Below are positions 27,518 through 36,268 of a stretch of 43,848 nucleotides of DNA, in pieces (positions within the stretch are counted from its first letter, which is position 1; each line of letters begins with the position of its first letter). This DNA comes from an uncultured Bacteroidota bacterium (GTDB taxonomy: Bacteria; Bacteroidota; Bacteroidia; Flavobacteriales; Flavobacteriaceae), in assembly GCA_902514625.1 (NCBI GenBank), contig CABXRK010000013.1:1-43848 (forward strand), read 5' to 3'. Made by a program: the position numbers and the translations under genes. The notes under the pieces are model-generated. The model was not told the origin of the DNA, did not search any database, and saw only the letters and a program-made list of their open reading frames with translations.

Positions 27518-28420
27518 TTGTTTTCTATTTTTTATCATCCTTCATATATTTTACCCCTTCCCATAAATCATAGATTCCCTATGGAAAAGTATGATTTAAT
27601 TCCTAAACAATTAATTTATGAAGGAACATTCTCAAAAAATGATTTTATCACTCCAAAAATTATAGAGGAAAATATAATCTTAATGACTCATAATAAACAA
27701 TATGTAAAAAAAATATTTAATTTAAAATTAGATAAAAGTGAAATAAGAAAAGTCGGATTTCCTTTAACAAAAAAATTGATTGAGAGAGAAAGAATAATTG
27801 CTAGCGGAACATTGGAAGGATCCATAAAAGCATTAAAAGACGGTATATCAATGAATATAGCTGGAGGCACTCATCATGCTTTTTATGATCGTGGTGAAGC
27901 ATTTTGTTTACTTAATGATCAAGCTATAGCCGCAAAATACTTAATTAATAATAAATTATCAAAAAAAATTTTAATTATTGATTTAGATGTTCATCAAGGA
28001 AATGGAACTGCAAAAATTTTTAAGAATAATGATGCTGTTTTCACATTTTCAATGCATGGTAAAAATAATTTTCCTTTTAAAAAAGAAGAAAGCAACTTAG
28101 ATATTGGATTACCAGATAAAATTAGTGATGAAAAATATCTAAAATATTTAAAAAATATTGTGCCGAAATTAATTAAAAATGTAAAACCAGATTTTATTTT
28201 TTATTTATGTGGAGTAGATATTTTGGAAACTGATAAGCTAGGGCGATTATCAATTTCAATTGATGGATGCAAAGAAAGAGATAGGTATATTTTATCAGTA
28301 TGTAAAAAAAACAGAATTCCAGTTCAATGCAGTATGGGAGGAGGATACTCTGAAGATCTTAGGATTATAATTGAAGCTCACTCTAACACTTTTAGACAAG
28401 CTAAAAATCTTTACTGTTAA
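27518..28420 (+). CDS. Histone-deacetylase-family hydrolase (TTG start)
   Basis: Zinc amidohydrolase of the HDAC/AcuC/polyamine-deacetylase superfamily, 300 aa. Active-site signatures are GGTHHAF (His119/His120), IDLDVHQGNGT (Asp157/His159 zinc ligands), CGVD (Asp234 zinc ligand) and GGGYS (Tyr277). The start TTG at 27518 gives MFSIFYHPSYILPLP, which matches the beginning of flavobacterial homologs, and no ATG lies upstream in frame close by. In bacteria the substrates are acetylated small molecules or proteins; this one is unassigned. It follows metG by 28 bp and overlaps the convergent CBS gene by 4 bp. Confidence 0.88.
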   Translation: MFSIFYHPSYILPLPINHRFPMEKYDLIPKQLIYEGTFSKNDFITPKIIEENIILMTHNKQYVKKIFNLKLDKSEIRKVGFPLTKKLIERERIIASGTLEGSIKALKDGISMNIAGGTHHAFYDRGEAFCLLNDQAIAAKYLINNKLSKKILIIDLDVHQGNGTAKIFKNNDAVFTFSMHGKNNFPFKKEESNLDIGLPDKISDEKYLKYLKNIVPKLIKNVKPDFIFYLCGVDILETDKLGRLSISIDGCKERDRYILSVCKKNRIPVQCSMGGGYSEDLRIIIEAHSNTFRQAKNLYC

Positions 28421-28884
28421 GTTCTCCAAGTTTGACTTTTCATATTAATAGCTGAAAGAACAATATCTTTCCTACTAATTTGGCCAACTAAATTGTTGTT
28501 TTCCAAAACAGGAAAACGCCTTCGACTAGTTTTATGAAATAGAGAAGCTGCTTCAAAAATACTTAAATTTGACTCAATTGTATCGACATTAGTAGCCATA
28601 AAATGTTTAACAGATTTATCTAGAATTGGCATATTAAAATACCTGCTTTCTGAAAATTCTTTCATAAAATCAGCCTCGGAAATTACCCCTACAAGTCGAC
28701 CTCTTTCATCTAAAACAGGACCTCCAGAAATTTTAAATTTTATAAATTTCTTCATCACTTCAAAAATTGAATCATCAGGACTAAAAACAATTAAATTTCT
28801 TGTCATAATATCCTTCACCAAAATATTTTTCAATACTCTTCTAGATCTTAACGCCCTAATTCCTTGAAAACTTTTAACTGCCAT
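28417..28884 (-). CDS. CBS-domain-pair protein
   Basis: 155-residue soluble protein made almost entirely of two CBS motifs: residues ~22-80 (VKDIMTRNLIVFSPDDSIFEVM … GGPVLDERGRLVGVISEADFM) and ~91-148 (VKHFMATNVDTIESNLSIFEAA … RFPVLENNNLVGQISRKDIV). Paired CBS units form Bateman modules that bind adenosyl nucleotides; no catalytic or membrane domain is attached, so it is probably a stand-alone regulator. The N-terminal 20 residues (AVKSFQGIRALRSRR) are basic. The partner is not identifiable from neighbours. Confidence 0.9.
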   Translation of the reverse strand: MAVKSFQGIRALRSRRVLKNILVKDIMTRNLIVFSPDDSIFEVMKKFIKFKISGGPVLDERGRLVGVISEADFMKEFSESRYFNMPILDKSVKHFMATNVDTIESNLSIFEAASLFHKTSRRRFPVLENNNLVGQISRKDIVLSAINMKSQTWRT

Positions 28885-28971
28885 TACAATTCTATTTAAC
28901 CTAAATTTAATAAAAAATTTAATGCTGTCATTAAATTTAACTAATAAATTGTTTAAAATCAGATATTTATG

Positions 28972-29499
28972 CTAGAAACTTATTTTATTATTTTCAAATT
29001 TTTGCTCTAATTCATCAGTGATATTTTCATTCAAAATCATATCAGTAATCATCTCTAAAAAATAATTATAAGAATTATTAAGCTCTATTATAGATTTGGA
29101 TAATAATTCATTTTCCCCGATAGATGAATGGTATCTACTTATTAATAATTTAGTTTTAATAACCTTAAGTCGACTTATTACTTGAGGATTATTTATAGAA
29201 ATTGGCAATTCTGAAGACAGCAATTCATTACAGTTAGTTATTCCTTGATTAATAAAAGAGTGTAGCCCATTTGGATTTAAAATAAATAAATCTTCAACTG
29301 ATTTTCTAAAAATTTTAAAATTTTTAATATTTTTTATTACGCTATCAATCTTAGGATCTTCAGGAAACTTATATATTTTTAAATTCTTATAATTTTCAAT
29401 TTTAATAGTATCATTAATACTTTCTTTTCTATTTTTTTTTATAGAATTAGAACAATTATAAATTATAATTAATATTAAAATTAAATACCATTTTTTCAT
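28972..29499 (-). CDS. Putative lipoprotein coupled to the carotenoid gene
   Basis: 175 aa of unknown function. The N-terminus MKKWYLILILIIIYNC looks like a lipoprotein signal with Cys16, although Asn at -1 is unusual, so lipidation is uncertain. The rest is helical and Lys/Asn/Ile-rich, with a central segment SINNPQVISRLKVIKTKLL (~100-118) and an amphipathic C-terminal part, the layout of helical envelope proteins. Its ATG overlaps the stop of the DUF422 gene (ATGA, 4 bp), so translation is coupled. A role in carotenoid handling can only be guessed from that. Confidence 0.6.
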   Translation of the reverse strand: MKKWYLILILIIIYNCSNSIKKNRKESINDTIKIENYKNLKIYKFPEDPKIDSVIKNIKNFKIFRKSVEDLFILNPNGLHSFINQGITNCNELLSSELPISINNPQVISRLKVIKTKLLISRYHSSIGENELLSKSIIELNNSYNYFLEMITDMILNENITDELEQKFENNKISF

Positions 29500-30179
29500 A
29501 AATCAATAATTTTTAAATCATTTATTTTTAAAAGTAATATCATAAAAAAAAGTAATTGAAGTAAAAATAAATGATGAGTAAAATAAGAATTTATATTAAC
29601 TTTCCAGTAATGGAAAAAAAAATGTAAAGGTAAAGAAACACCAAACCACCCAATATAATTTTTAAAAGTAGGAATACCACCTTCAAATTTCCAATAATCT
29701 AAAATAGGTGCTATGGGCTCAATTAATAAATCCAATAAAAGCATTAACCCTATTCCAAAAATAATTTTTAACCAAAATTTTTCACTAAATTCTTTTGCTA
29801 TTGAAGCACTACAAACCAGTAAAATTGTCCAATTAGTGCCTATTAATATTGGCACTCCGAAAAACTTATAACCCATTAATTCACCATAACTATAATTTCC
29901 AAAAATTAAACCATAATTTACACCTAAAAGTTCTGAGATAAATCCAAGACTAAAACTTAAAATTAAAATTTTTAAAAAATTTTTAGTTTTCCAAGAATTT
30001 AATACAAGTAAAATAAAATTAATAGTTAAAATAAGAGGAGTAACTGACACAAACCATGATGAATTTAAATATAATATGCCAATTATACCTGATAAATGAA
30101 AAAGCCAGATTATACTTAATGAAATATTAAGTGTATTTATTTTAAACTGAGGAATAATTTTTAATTTTTCTAAACTCAT
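29496..30179 (-). CDS. Carotenoid biosynthesis membrane protein (DUF422/CruF-like)
   Basis: Polytopic membrane protein (227 aa, ~6-7 hydrophobic helices) of the carotenoid biosynthesis family PF04240, which includes CruF-type carotenoid 1',2'-hydratases. Recognisable conserved stretches are ISELLGVNYGLIFGNYSYG (~81-99) with Glu83 and Gly86, FGVPILIGTNW (~107-117), and the D/E-rich LLDLLIEPIAPILDYWKFEGG (~148-168). Hydration of lycopene or gamma-carotene ends towards myxol/saproxanthin-type pigments is a family precedent, but activity is not demonstrable here. It is divergent from the channel/CrtI operon 106 bp away and followed by the overlapping lipoprotein gene. Confidence 0.8.
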   Translation of the reverse strand: MSLEKLKIIPQFKINTLNISLSIIWLFHLSGIIGILYLNSSWFVSVTPLILTINFILLVLNSWKTKNFLKILILSFSLGFISELLGVNYGLIFGNYSYGELMGYKFFGVPILIGTNWTILLVCSASIAKEFSEKFWLKIIFGIGLMLLLDLLIEPIAPILDYWKFEGGIPTFKNYIGWFGVSLPLHFFFHYWKVNINSYFTHHLFLLQLLFFMILLLKINDLKIIDL

Positions 30180-30248
30180 TGAATACTTTTATTAGGTTAA
30201 TAGCATAAAATTGATCTAAATTAATTTAAAAAAGTTAATATTATAGTA

Positions 30249-30275
30249 TTGTTAAATTGTATTTTATTAATTTTG
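30249..30275 (+). promoter_or_regulatory. Promoter of the microprotein-channel-crtI unit
   Basis: TTG (30249-30251), 16 nt, then TAATTTTG (30268-30275) fit the Bacteroidetes promoter, with a slightly short spacer. The predicted start is only ~5 nt before the ATG at 30286. This supports the 29-codon frame, not the channel, as the first gene of the transcript. Confidence 0.5.
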
Positions 30276-30285
30276 AAAAAAAATT

Positions 30286-30375
30286 ATGACACCTGAATTT
30301 GTAGCAAACACAGTAATTATTACAACTATAATTGTATTGATTTTTATTTTTAGAGACATGAAAAATAAAAAATGA
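30286..30375 (+). CDS. 29-aa single-helix membrane microprotein upstream of K+ channel
   Basis: ATG at 30286 to TGA at 30373-30375 encodes 29 residues: a short polar N-terminus (MTPEFVANT), a hydrophobic helix (VIITTIIVLIFIF) and a basic tail (RDMKNKK), so the C-terminus should be cytoplasmic. The stop overlaps the channel ATG by 4 bp (ATGA), the arrangement of translationally coupled genes, and a TAnnTTTG promoter is placed directly upstream. Predicted from sequence only; it could be a channel accessory peptide or merely a coupling leader. I recognise no family. Confidence 0.5.
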   Translation: MTPEFVANTVIITTIIVLIFIFRDMKNKK

Positions 30376-31073
30376 AGATTCACAAATTAATTGATAAGTT
30401 TATTTATTTGTTAATTATAGTTAACGTAATTGCTATGATTCTCGAATCCCATGAAAATCTACGTCTTTCATATGGTCCTTCATTTTATTTATTTGAAGTG
30501 TTTTCTATTATAATATTCACTATTGAATATTTCTATAGGTTGATTTATAATTTTAATAAAAAAGGGACAAAAGGTTTAACCTCATACGTTTTTAGTTTTT
30601 TTGGAATAATAGATCTAATTTCAATACTTCCATTTTACTTAGGAAATATAATTTCTTTAGATGGACGATTCATCAGAATACTTAGGCTTTTTAGACTAAC
30701 AAGAATTTTCAAATTAGGGCGAAAAAGTTCTTCATTAAAACTGTTTATAAAAGCTCTATCTTCTGTAAAAAATGAGCTAATTTTTACACTTTTCTTATCA
30801 ATTTTAATTATTTTATTCTCAGCTTCAGCAATTTACTATTTAGAAAATGAGTCACAACCTGAAAAGTTTTCTAGCATTACAGAAGCTATATGGTGGGCAA
30901 CTATTTCTCTTGCTACTGTTGGATATGGAGATGTATACCCTATTACAGTTTTAGGTAAAATCTTTGCTACAATAATTTCTCTAGTTGGAATAGGAATAGT
31001 AGCAATTCCAACTGGAGTAATAAGTGCTTCTTTTGTTGAACAAATTAACAAACAAAAAAAGTATAAAAAATGA
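30372..31073 (+). CDS. Voltage-gated-like potassium channel
   Basis: Six-helix ion channel of 233 aa (ion-transport family). S1 begins at ~10. S4 carries regularly spaced arginines (RFIRILRLFRLTRIFKLGRK, 99-118), consistent with a voltage sensor. The pore helix is followed by the selectivity filter TVGYGD (182-187), the K+ signature, and a final helix ending in a basic tail. There is no cytoplasmic RCK or cyclic-nucleotide domain; it stops ~20 residues after S6. It is coupled to the microprotein upstream and separated by 30 bp from crtI downstream. Physiological role (potassium or membrane-potential control) is inferred. Confidence 0.92.
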   Translation: MKIHKLIDKFIYLLIIVNVIAMILESHENLRLSYGPSFYLFEVFSIIIFTIEYFYRLIYNFNKKGTKGLTSYVFSFFGIIDLISILPFYLGNIISLDGRFIRILRLFRLTRIFKLGRKSSSLKLFIKALSSVKNELIFTLFLSILIILFSASAIYYLENESQPEKFSSITEAIWWATISLATVGYGDVYPITVLGKIFATIISLVGIGIVAIPTGVISASFVEQINKQKKYKK

Positions 31074-31103
31074 TTTCTTTATACTTTTTTATCTTATCAT
31101 AAA

Positions 31104-32573
31104 ATGTCAAAAAATATCATAATTATTGGTTCAGGATTTTCATCTCTTTCTGCTGCTTGTTATTTAGCTAAAGCTGGATATGACGTCAGTGTTTTTGAGA
31201 AAAATTCTGAGTTTGGTGGTAGAGCTAGACAGTTTAAAGAAAAAGGGTTTACATTTGATATGGGACCAAGCTGGTATTGGATGCCGGATGTTTTTGAAAA
31301 GTTTTTTAATGATTTTGACAAAAAAAGCAGCGACTTCTACAACTTAAAAAAATTAAACCCTGCATACCATGTTTATTTTGGAAATGATGACTATATAGCA
31401 ATTCCAGATGAATTAGAGAAAATATGTGATGTCTTCGAAAAAGAGGAAGAGGGTAGTTCAATAGAATTGTTAAAATTTATAAATATGGCTAAAGAAAATT
31501 ACAAAATAGCCGTTACAGATATGCTGTATAAAATGCCCGGGAATTCACCACTAGAATTAATTTCACTAGACACAATTAAAAGGATCGGTCATTTTTTTAC
31601 CAATATAAAAAAACAAGTCCATAAAAGATTTAAAAACCCGAAATTAAGATCAATTCTAGAATTTCCAGTATTATTTTTGGGTGCTGAATCATCAAATACT
31701 CCAGCATTTTATAATTTCATGAATTATGCAGATTTCGGATTGGGGACTTGGCAACCAAATAATGGTTTTTATGATGTTGTAAAAGCCATGATTTCAATTG
31801 GTGAGTCCTTGGGCGTGAAATATTATAATAAATCAAATGTTTCTCAAATAATAACAAAAAATAATTCTGCAATAGGAATTATGGTAAATGATAAAATAAT
31901 AAATAGTAAATATATTTTGTCAGGTGCAGATTATAATCATACTGAAAAATTACTCCAAAAGTCTGAACGACAGTACTCAAAAGAATATTGGTCTTCCAAA
32001 ACATTAACACCTTCATCATTACTGTTTTATTTGGGTTTTAATAAAAAACTAAAAAACTTAACCCATCATAATTTATTTTTTGATACTGACTTCAACTTGC
32101 ATTTCAAAGAGATTTATAAAGATCCTAAATGGCCTTCAAAACCACTTTTTTATGCAAATTTTACTTCAATGACTAATAGTCATACAGCCCCTGAAGGATG
32201 TGAAAATGGTTTTATATTAATTCCTATAGCGCCTAGTTTAGAAGACACACAAAATTTGAGAGAAAAGTATTTTGATATTGTTATCGATAGGATTGAGAAA
32301 ATAACTAATCAGGAAATCAGAAGTAATATTATCTATAAGAAGTCATTTTGCGTCAACGACTTTATAAATGAATATAATTCTTATAAAGGTAATGCATATG
32401 GCTTAGCAAATACTTTACTTCAAACATCTTTTTTGAGGCCAAAACTTAAAAGCTCTAAGGTAAATAATCTATTTTTTACTGGGCAATTAACTGTTCCTGG
32501 ACCAGGTGTTCCTCCAAGTATCGTTTCTGGAGAATTAGTTGCAGATTTAATTAATAAAAATCATGAGGTCTAA
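31104..32573 (+). CDS. crtI: Phytoene desaturase family protein (CrtI-like)
   Basis: FAD-dependent carotenoid desaturase, 489 aa. The dinucleotide-binding loop is IIIGSGFSSLSAA (5-17), followed by FEKNSEFGGRAR (residues ~35-46) and GFTFDMGPSWYWMPDVF, the pattern of flavobacterial CrtI. The C-terminal FAD signature is FFTGQLTVPGPGVPPSIVSGE. The expected reaction is phytoene to lycopene, though CrtI paralogs with other roles (CrtD, CrtO) share these motifs. crtB (phytoene synthase) does not follow here; the next gene is convergent and overlaps the last 23 bp. Pigment context comes from the divergent DUF422 gene. Confidence 0.9.
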   Translation: MSKNIIIIGSGFSSLSAACYLAKAGYDVSVFEKNSEFGGRARQFKEKGFTFDMGPSWYWMPDVFEKFFNDFDKKSSDFYNLKKLNPAYHVYFGNDDYIAIPDELEKICDVFEKEEEGSSIELLKFINMAKENYKIAVTDMLYKMPGNSPLELISLDTIKRIGHFFTNIKKQVHKRFKNPKLRSILEFPVLFLGAESSNTPAFYNFMNYADFGLGTWQPNNGFYDVVKAMISIGESLGVKYYNKSNVSQIITKNNSAIGIMVNDKIINSKYILSGADYNHTEKLLQKSERQYSKEYWSSKTLTPSSLLFYLGFNKKLKNLTHHNLFFDTDFNLHFKEIYKDPKWPSKPLFYANFTSMTNSHTAPEGCENGFILIPIAPSLEDTQNLREKYFDIVIDRIEKITNQEIRSNIIYKKSFCVNDFINEYNSYKGNAYGLANTLLQTSFLRPKLKSSKVNNLFFTGQLTVPGPGVPPSIVSGELVADLINKNHEV

Positions 32574-33399
32574 AAACCCAATAAACTAATGTATATTCTT
32601 TTTCTTTATCAGTAATTACAGAATCTAAATATTTAATATTATCATCTAAGGCCAAAGTATATTCTTCAAGCTGACCCATAATTTGCTCCCATAACTCTAT
32701 CCTTTTTAAAAGATTATATTTAATATATTTATCTTTTTGAATATAACGTCTATTATCAATCCAAAATTGAGATTTTTCTGTTTGAATTAATTTAATATCA
32801 AATACCCATTTATTTTTAATCCTATTTTCAAAATCCTCGATATAAGTCTTTTCTTCAGAAGCTGTATTCTCAATTATATACTTGAGAGCTGTTCCATCAT
32901 ATGTTTTATTAACTCTCCTTCCTAACTCTGGTCCTAAAAATCTAAATGTTCCATCAAGTTTTATGGCATCATATACTACTCTTGGAGGATCAAAAGGATC
33001 ACGATTTGTATAAAATGACATTGGGGCATATCTCCCTTCATCATCAAAAACAACAAAAATAGTATCATTATCCTCTTCCCAATTTAAATACTGTTTTTTA
33101 TACATATCACTAATCCACTCAACCTGATCTCTATACTCTTGAGTATAAATATTCATACTTTTTAATTCATCCCTCAAACCAACTAAATTTTCAATATTTG
33201 AAGTTCTATCATCAAACTCTCCTCCCTTTTGTTCTACTCCAAATGAAACAAGTACACCAAAGAACACAATAAAGAAACTTACTATACCTTCCTTTAACCT
33301 ATCATAAAAATCTCTCCAGGAAAAACGATCTCCTAGAGTTATCATCTGCATAAACCAGTTTAGTTTCTCTGCTTTAACTCCTTTTTCTTTCTTAACCAT
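32551..33399 (-). CDS. Membrane-anchored protein of unknown function
   Basis: 282 aa. A basic, soluble N-terminus (~1-35, with TLGDRFSWRDFYDRLKEG) precedes one hydrophobic helix (~38-54, IVSFFIVFFGVLVSFGV). A ~225-residue highly charged, Tyr/Trp-rich helical domain follows (VGLRDELKSMNIYTQEYRDQVEWISDMY …). The layout, short cytoplasmic part, one helix, then an E/R-rich coiled region beginning with a LRDELK-type motif, recalls DUF6090-like proteins of Bacteroidetes, but I cannot confirm membership. It shares 23 bp with the 3' end of crtI (convergent) and lies upstream of addB by 12 bp? — no: it is 12 bp downstream of the addB stop, so read-through from addB is likely. Confidence 0.65.
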   Translation of the reverse strand: MVKKEKGVKAEKLNWFMQMITLGDRFSWRDFYDRLKEGIVSFFIVFFGVLVSFGVEQKGGEFDDRTSNIENLVGLRDELKSMNIYTQEYRDQVEWISDMYKKQYLNWEEDNDTIFVVFDDEGRYAPMSFYTNRDPFDPPRVVYDAIKLDGTFRFLGPELGRRVNKTYDGTALKYIIENTASEEKTYIEDFENRIKNKWVFDIKLIQTEKSQFWIDNRRYIQKDKYIKYNLLKRIELWEQIMGQLEEYTLALDDNIKYLDSVITDKEKEYTLVYWVFRPHDFY

Positions 33400-33411
33400 A
33401 AATCAAATATA

Positions 33412-36135
33412 TTATTTTAACAATTTAAAAGGAACATTAATATCATAAATTTCATCAAATATATTATTTAAAAATAACTCAAAATCTTTAATTATTTGCT
33501 CATTAAGATTATTAGTTTTATTCAACTGATTATTATAATCAAAGAATAACTTCATAAAATATGATTTTGGATTTCTAAGAGAAATAATACCAAAAAAAAC
33601 ATTAGATTTTTTTTTAAAAAATTTTTTAGTTACATAACTATATAAAATTAATTGGAAAACTGGTGCCATTTTAAAGTTATTTTTTAAATCACTCCAATTC
33701 TTTAAAATCAAATCTTTAGGTTCAATTAACCCTGTTTTATAATCTATAATTCTATAACTATTATCAAACAAATCTATTCTATCGATCTTTCCAATCAACT
33801 TAGTAGGAAAAGGAAAGTTTAAAAAATTCAATTCTTGATCAAATGATTTTTCTAGATCAAGTATCTTAATTTTATGGCCTTTTTTAACCAATTTTTTTTC
33901 AACCAATAAAAAATCTATAATAGACTTTTTTAATGTTTCAATCAATAAAAGGTTTCTGCCATTAATATAATTTCCACCTCTATATTTTTTTTTAAATATT
34001 TTTTTTATAACAGAATCCAATTTTAATTTCATATTATCAAAATCTTTTCCTTTAAGATATTTATTTCTATATGGCAAATAAAGCTCCTCTAAAGTCTCAT
34101 GAATAATTGTCCCTCTGTCCATAAAATTAACTGCAAAATCTAATACTTCCTCTTCATCAATTTTAAGAATTCTTTTATAATAAAAATCGAGAGGATTAGC
34201 TAAAAAATTAGAAAGTGAAGAAGCTGAAAACCCATTTTCTCCCATTTTTATTAAATGTTTAAGAATTTCGTTAGTTTTATTTACAAAATCTCTATTATCC
34301 TTATGGGGAAAAATTTCAAAGTTTTTCTTATAAATATTAAGGTTGTGAGTTTCTATATTTTCATGTTCTAATTGATACAAAAATCTACTTTTCTCATTTC
34401 CACTAACACTATCTCGATTAGTAGAATATAATAAAATAATTTTTTTGGCTCTTTTAATTAAATGGTAGAACTGATAGGAGTAGATTGCGTCAACTTCTTT
34501 AAATGTGGGTAATTTATAATGTTTTTTTAACTCATAAGGGAAAAAACTAAAATCAACCTTTTGTTTAGGAAAAATTCCTTCATTAAGATTTGTTATAATT
34601 AAATTTTCAAAATCTAAATTTCTTGAACCCAGCAAACCCATTATTTGAATACCTTTTAATGAATTTCCAATAAAAGGTATTTTTTCATCAAAAATTATTT
34701 CATTAAAAAAATATTTCAAATTTTTAATTGAATCAAATTCTTGGTTAATAGAAATTATATTATTTAATTTTTTAAAAATTATTTTAAACTCTTCAAAAAA
34801 CATTTTATCATATGTTTTTTGATCAATAATTTCTATTTCATTTAATATTTTCAAACACTTTTCAATAAAATCTATCGTTGTTTTAGATGGTTCAAAAATC
34901 AAATATTTTAATTTATTTTTTTTACTAAAAATATTAAGTAAATATTCAGCTTTAACAAATTCTAAGTTATTTAAATTAATTTCTTTTATTATCGAATTTA
35001 TAATATCTCCATCTTGAATAAATAAATCCTTTAACCATTTTAAATTTAATATCTTCAAAAGATTTTCATAATAAAAAAATCCATCTTTATAACTATTATG
35101 CAAATCAAAAAAAGAATTAAAAAAAGATGTAGATGAAGCGTTAATTATGGGAAGTCCAATACTTATATTAAAATCATGACTTTTTTTCGGAAAACCAGAT
35201 AATACAGGAATTAATAAATCTTCATCTCCTAAAATTACCGCTGTACTACTTAAATTATTCTTTAAAAAAAATTTAGATATTTTCTGACCAACGAACTTTG
35301 CTTGCGAAATATTATTAGGTAAACCTACGATTTCAATATTTTTATTATCCGTGTAAGAATTTGAAAAAAAATTGTATTTATTTTTTCTATAATACTTCCA
35401 ATTTTTTAAATAGTCTCTAATAAAAATTCCATTTGAATGATTATTATCATTACTAAAGTGAATATCGATATCCCAGAAAATTTCACCTTTTCCAGTTTCA
35501 AGAAATTCTTGGAAAATAATACTTTCTGCGTTATTTAATACATTAAAGCCAACAAAAAAATGTTTCTTATCAGATGATTCAATATAAATATTTAATCCAT
35601 CTACTGCTTTCTTATATAACATGCCAGAAGTGCCAATTCCATTTTTGTAGAGTTCTTTTTTTAATTCTAAATAGTAAACTGATAATCGGGTATAAAATTT
35701 TAAATTAAATCTGTTATTATTTTTTTTATTTTTTGTCCATTCTCCTAATTTTTCATAAGAAACTAAATCTTTAAAAAACATCGAAGGATCAACTAAATTA
35801 GAATCAAGATTGCTAAAATCTTTTAATAAAGGTGAGGCCCAATTTAAAAAATCCTCAAATGAATCACGCTCATTTAGTGGTGTATTAGAAATATATACTT
35901 TATGTAATTTTAATAACAATTCAATTCTTGTAGCTTTATTGATTTCGGAAAGATCAAGAATAAACTCTTCAATAGTCATTATTTTTGGTGCAATTAAAGG
36001 AGCGTTCAATAAATCAGATAAATTTTCTAAAAGAAATAATCTTGATCTTTTGTTAGGTAAAACTATAATACAATCTTCAATTGAATTAACAGTTTTAATT
36101 ATCTTTTTTGAGACTTCTTTTAAAAAGGTATTCAC
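33412..36135 (-). CDS. addB: AddB-like PD-(D/E)XK nuclease (GTG start)
   Basis: Predicted partner of the AddA-like helicase in double-strand-end processing for recombination. 907 aa from GTG at 36135 (a TAA codon directly precedes it). The N-terminus TFLKEVSKKIIKTVNSIED and VLPNKRSRLFL are typical of the Bacteroidetes AddB-like family, a degenerate helicase body. The C-terminal RecB-type nuclease has DRGTIIHETLEELY (~680), LIGKIDRIDLFDN and IIDYKTG with Asp798-x-Lys800. I see no C-terminal cysteine cluster like the Fe-S site of Firmicute AddB, and no Walker A. The addA gene is upstream on the same strand with ompA between them. Confidence 0.82.
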   Translation of the reverse strand: MNTFLKEVSKKIIKTVNSIEDCIIVLPNKRSRLFLLENLSDLLNAPLIAPKIMTIEEFILDLSEINKATRIELLLKLHKVYISNTPLNERDSFEDFLNWASPLLKDFSNLDSNLVDPSMFFKDLVSYEKLGEWTKNKKNNNRFNLKFYTRLSVYYLELKKELYKNGIGTSGMLYKKAVDGLNIYIESSDKKHFFVGFNVLNNAESIIFQEFLETGKGEIFWDIDIHFSNDNNHSNGIFIRDYLKNWKYYRKNKYNFFSNSYTDNKNIEIVGLPNNISQAKFVGQKISKFFLKNNLSSTAVILGDEDLLIPVLSGFPKKSHDFNISIGLPIINASSTSFFNSFFDLHNSYKDGFFYYENLLKILNLKWLKDLFIQDGDIINSIIKEINLNNLEFVKAEYLLNIFSKKNKLKYLIFEPSKTTIDFIEKCLKILNEIEIIDQKTYDKMFFEEFKIIFKKLNNIISINQEFDSIKNLKYFFNEIIFDEKIPFIGNSLKGIQIMGLLGSRNLDFENLIITNLNEGIFPKQKVDFSFFPYELKKHYKLPTFKEVDAIYSYQFYHLIKRAKKIILLYSTNRDSVSGNEKSRFLYQLEHENIETHNLNIYKKNFEIFPHKDNRDFVNKTNEILKHLIKMGENGFSASSLSNFLANPLDFYYKRILKIDEEEVLDFAVNFMDRGTIIHETLEELYLPYRNKYLKGKDFDNMKLKLDSVIKKIFKKKYRGGNYINGRNLLLIETLKKSIIDFLLVEKKLVKKGHKIKILDLEKSFDQELNFLNFPFPTKLIGKIDRIDLFDNSYRIIDYKTGLIEPKDLILKNWSDLKNNFKMAPVFQLILYSYVTKKFFKKKSNVFFGIISLRNPKSYFMKLFFDYNNQLNKTNNLNEQIIKDFELFLNNIFDEIYDINVPFKLLK

Positions 36136-36218
36136 TTATTAATTATAATTTGATATGAATATAAAAGAATTAATTTAAGTATTAAAAACAACCAAGAATT
36201 CTTAAATATTCTAAAACA

Positions 36219-36246
36219 AAAAAGCACCATAAAAATGGTGCTTTTT
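36219..36246 (-). terminator. Intrinsic terminator after the OmpA gene
   Basis: Perfect 12-bp inverted repeat AAAAAGCACCAT / ATGGTGCTTTTT around an AAAA loop (+ strand). Read on minus it ends in a run of T, 23 nt past the ompA stop. The A/T flanks would allow termination in both directions. It implies that ompA is transcribed separately from addB. Confidence 0.85.
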
Positions 36247-36268
36247 AATGTTTTAATAATTAATTAAA

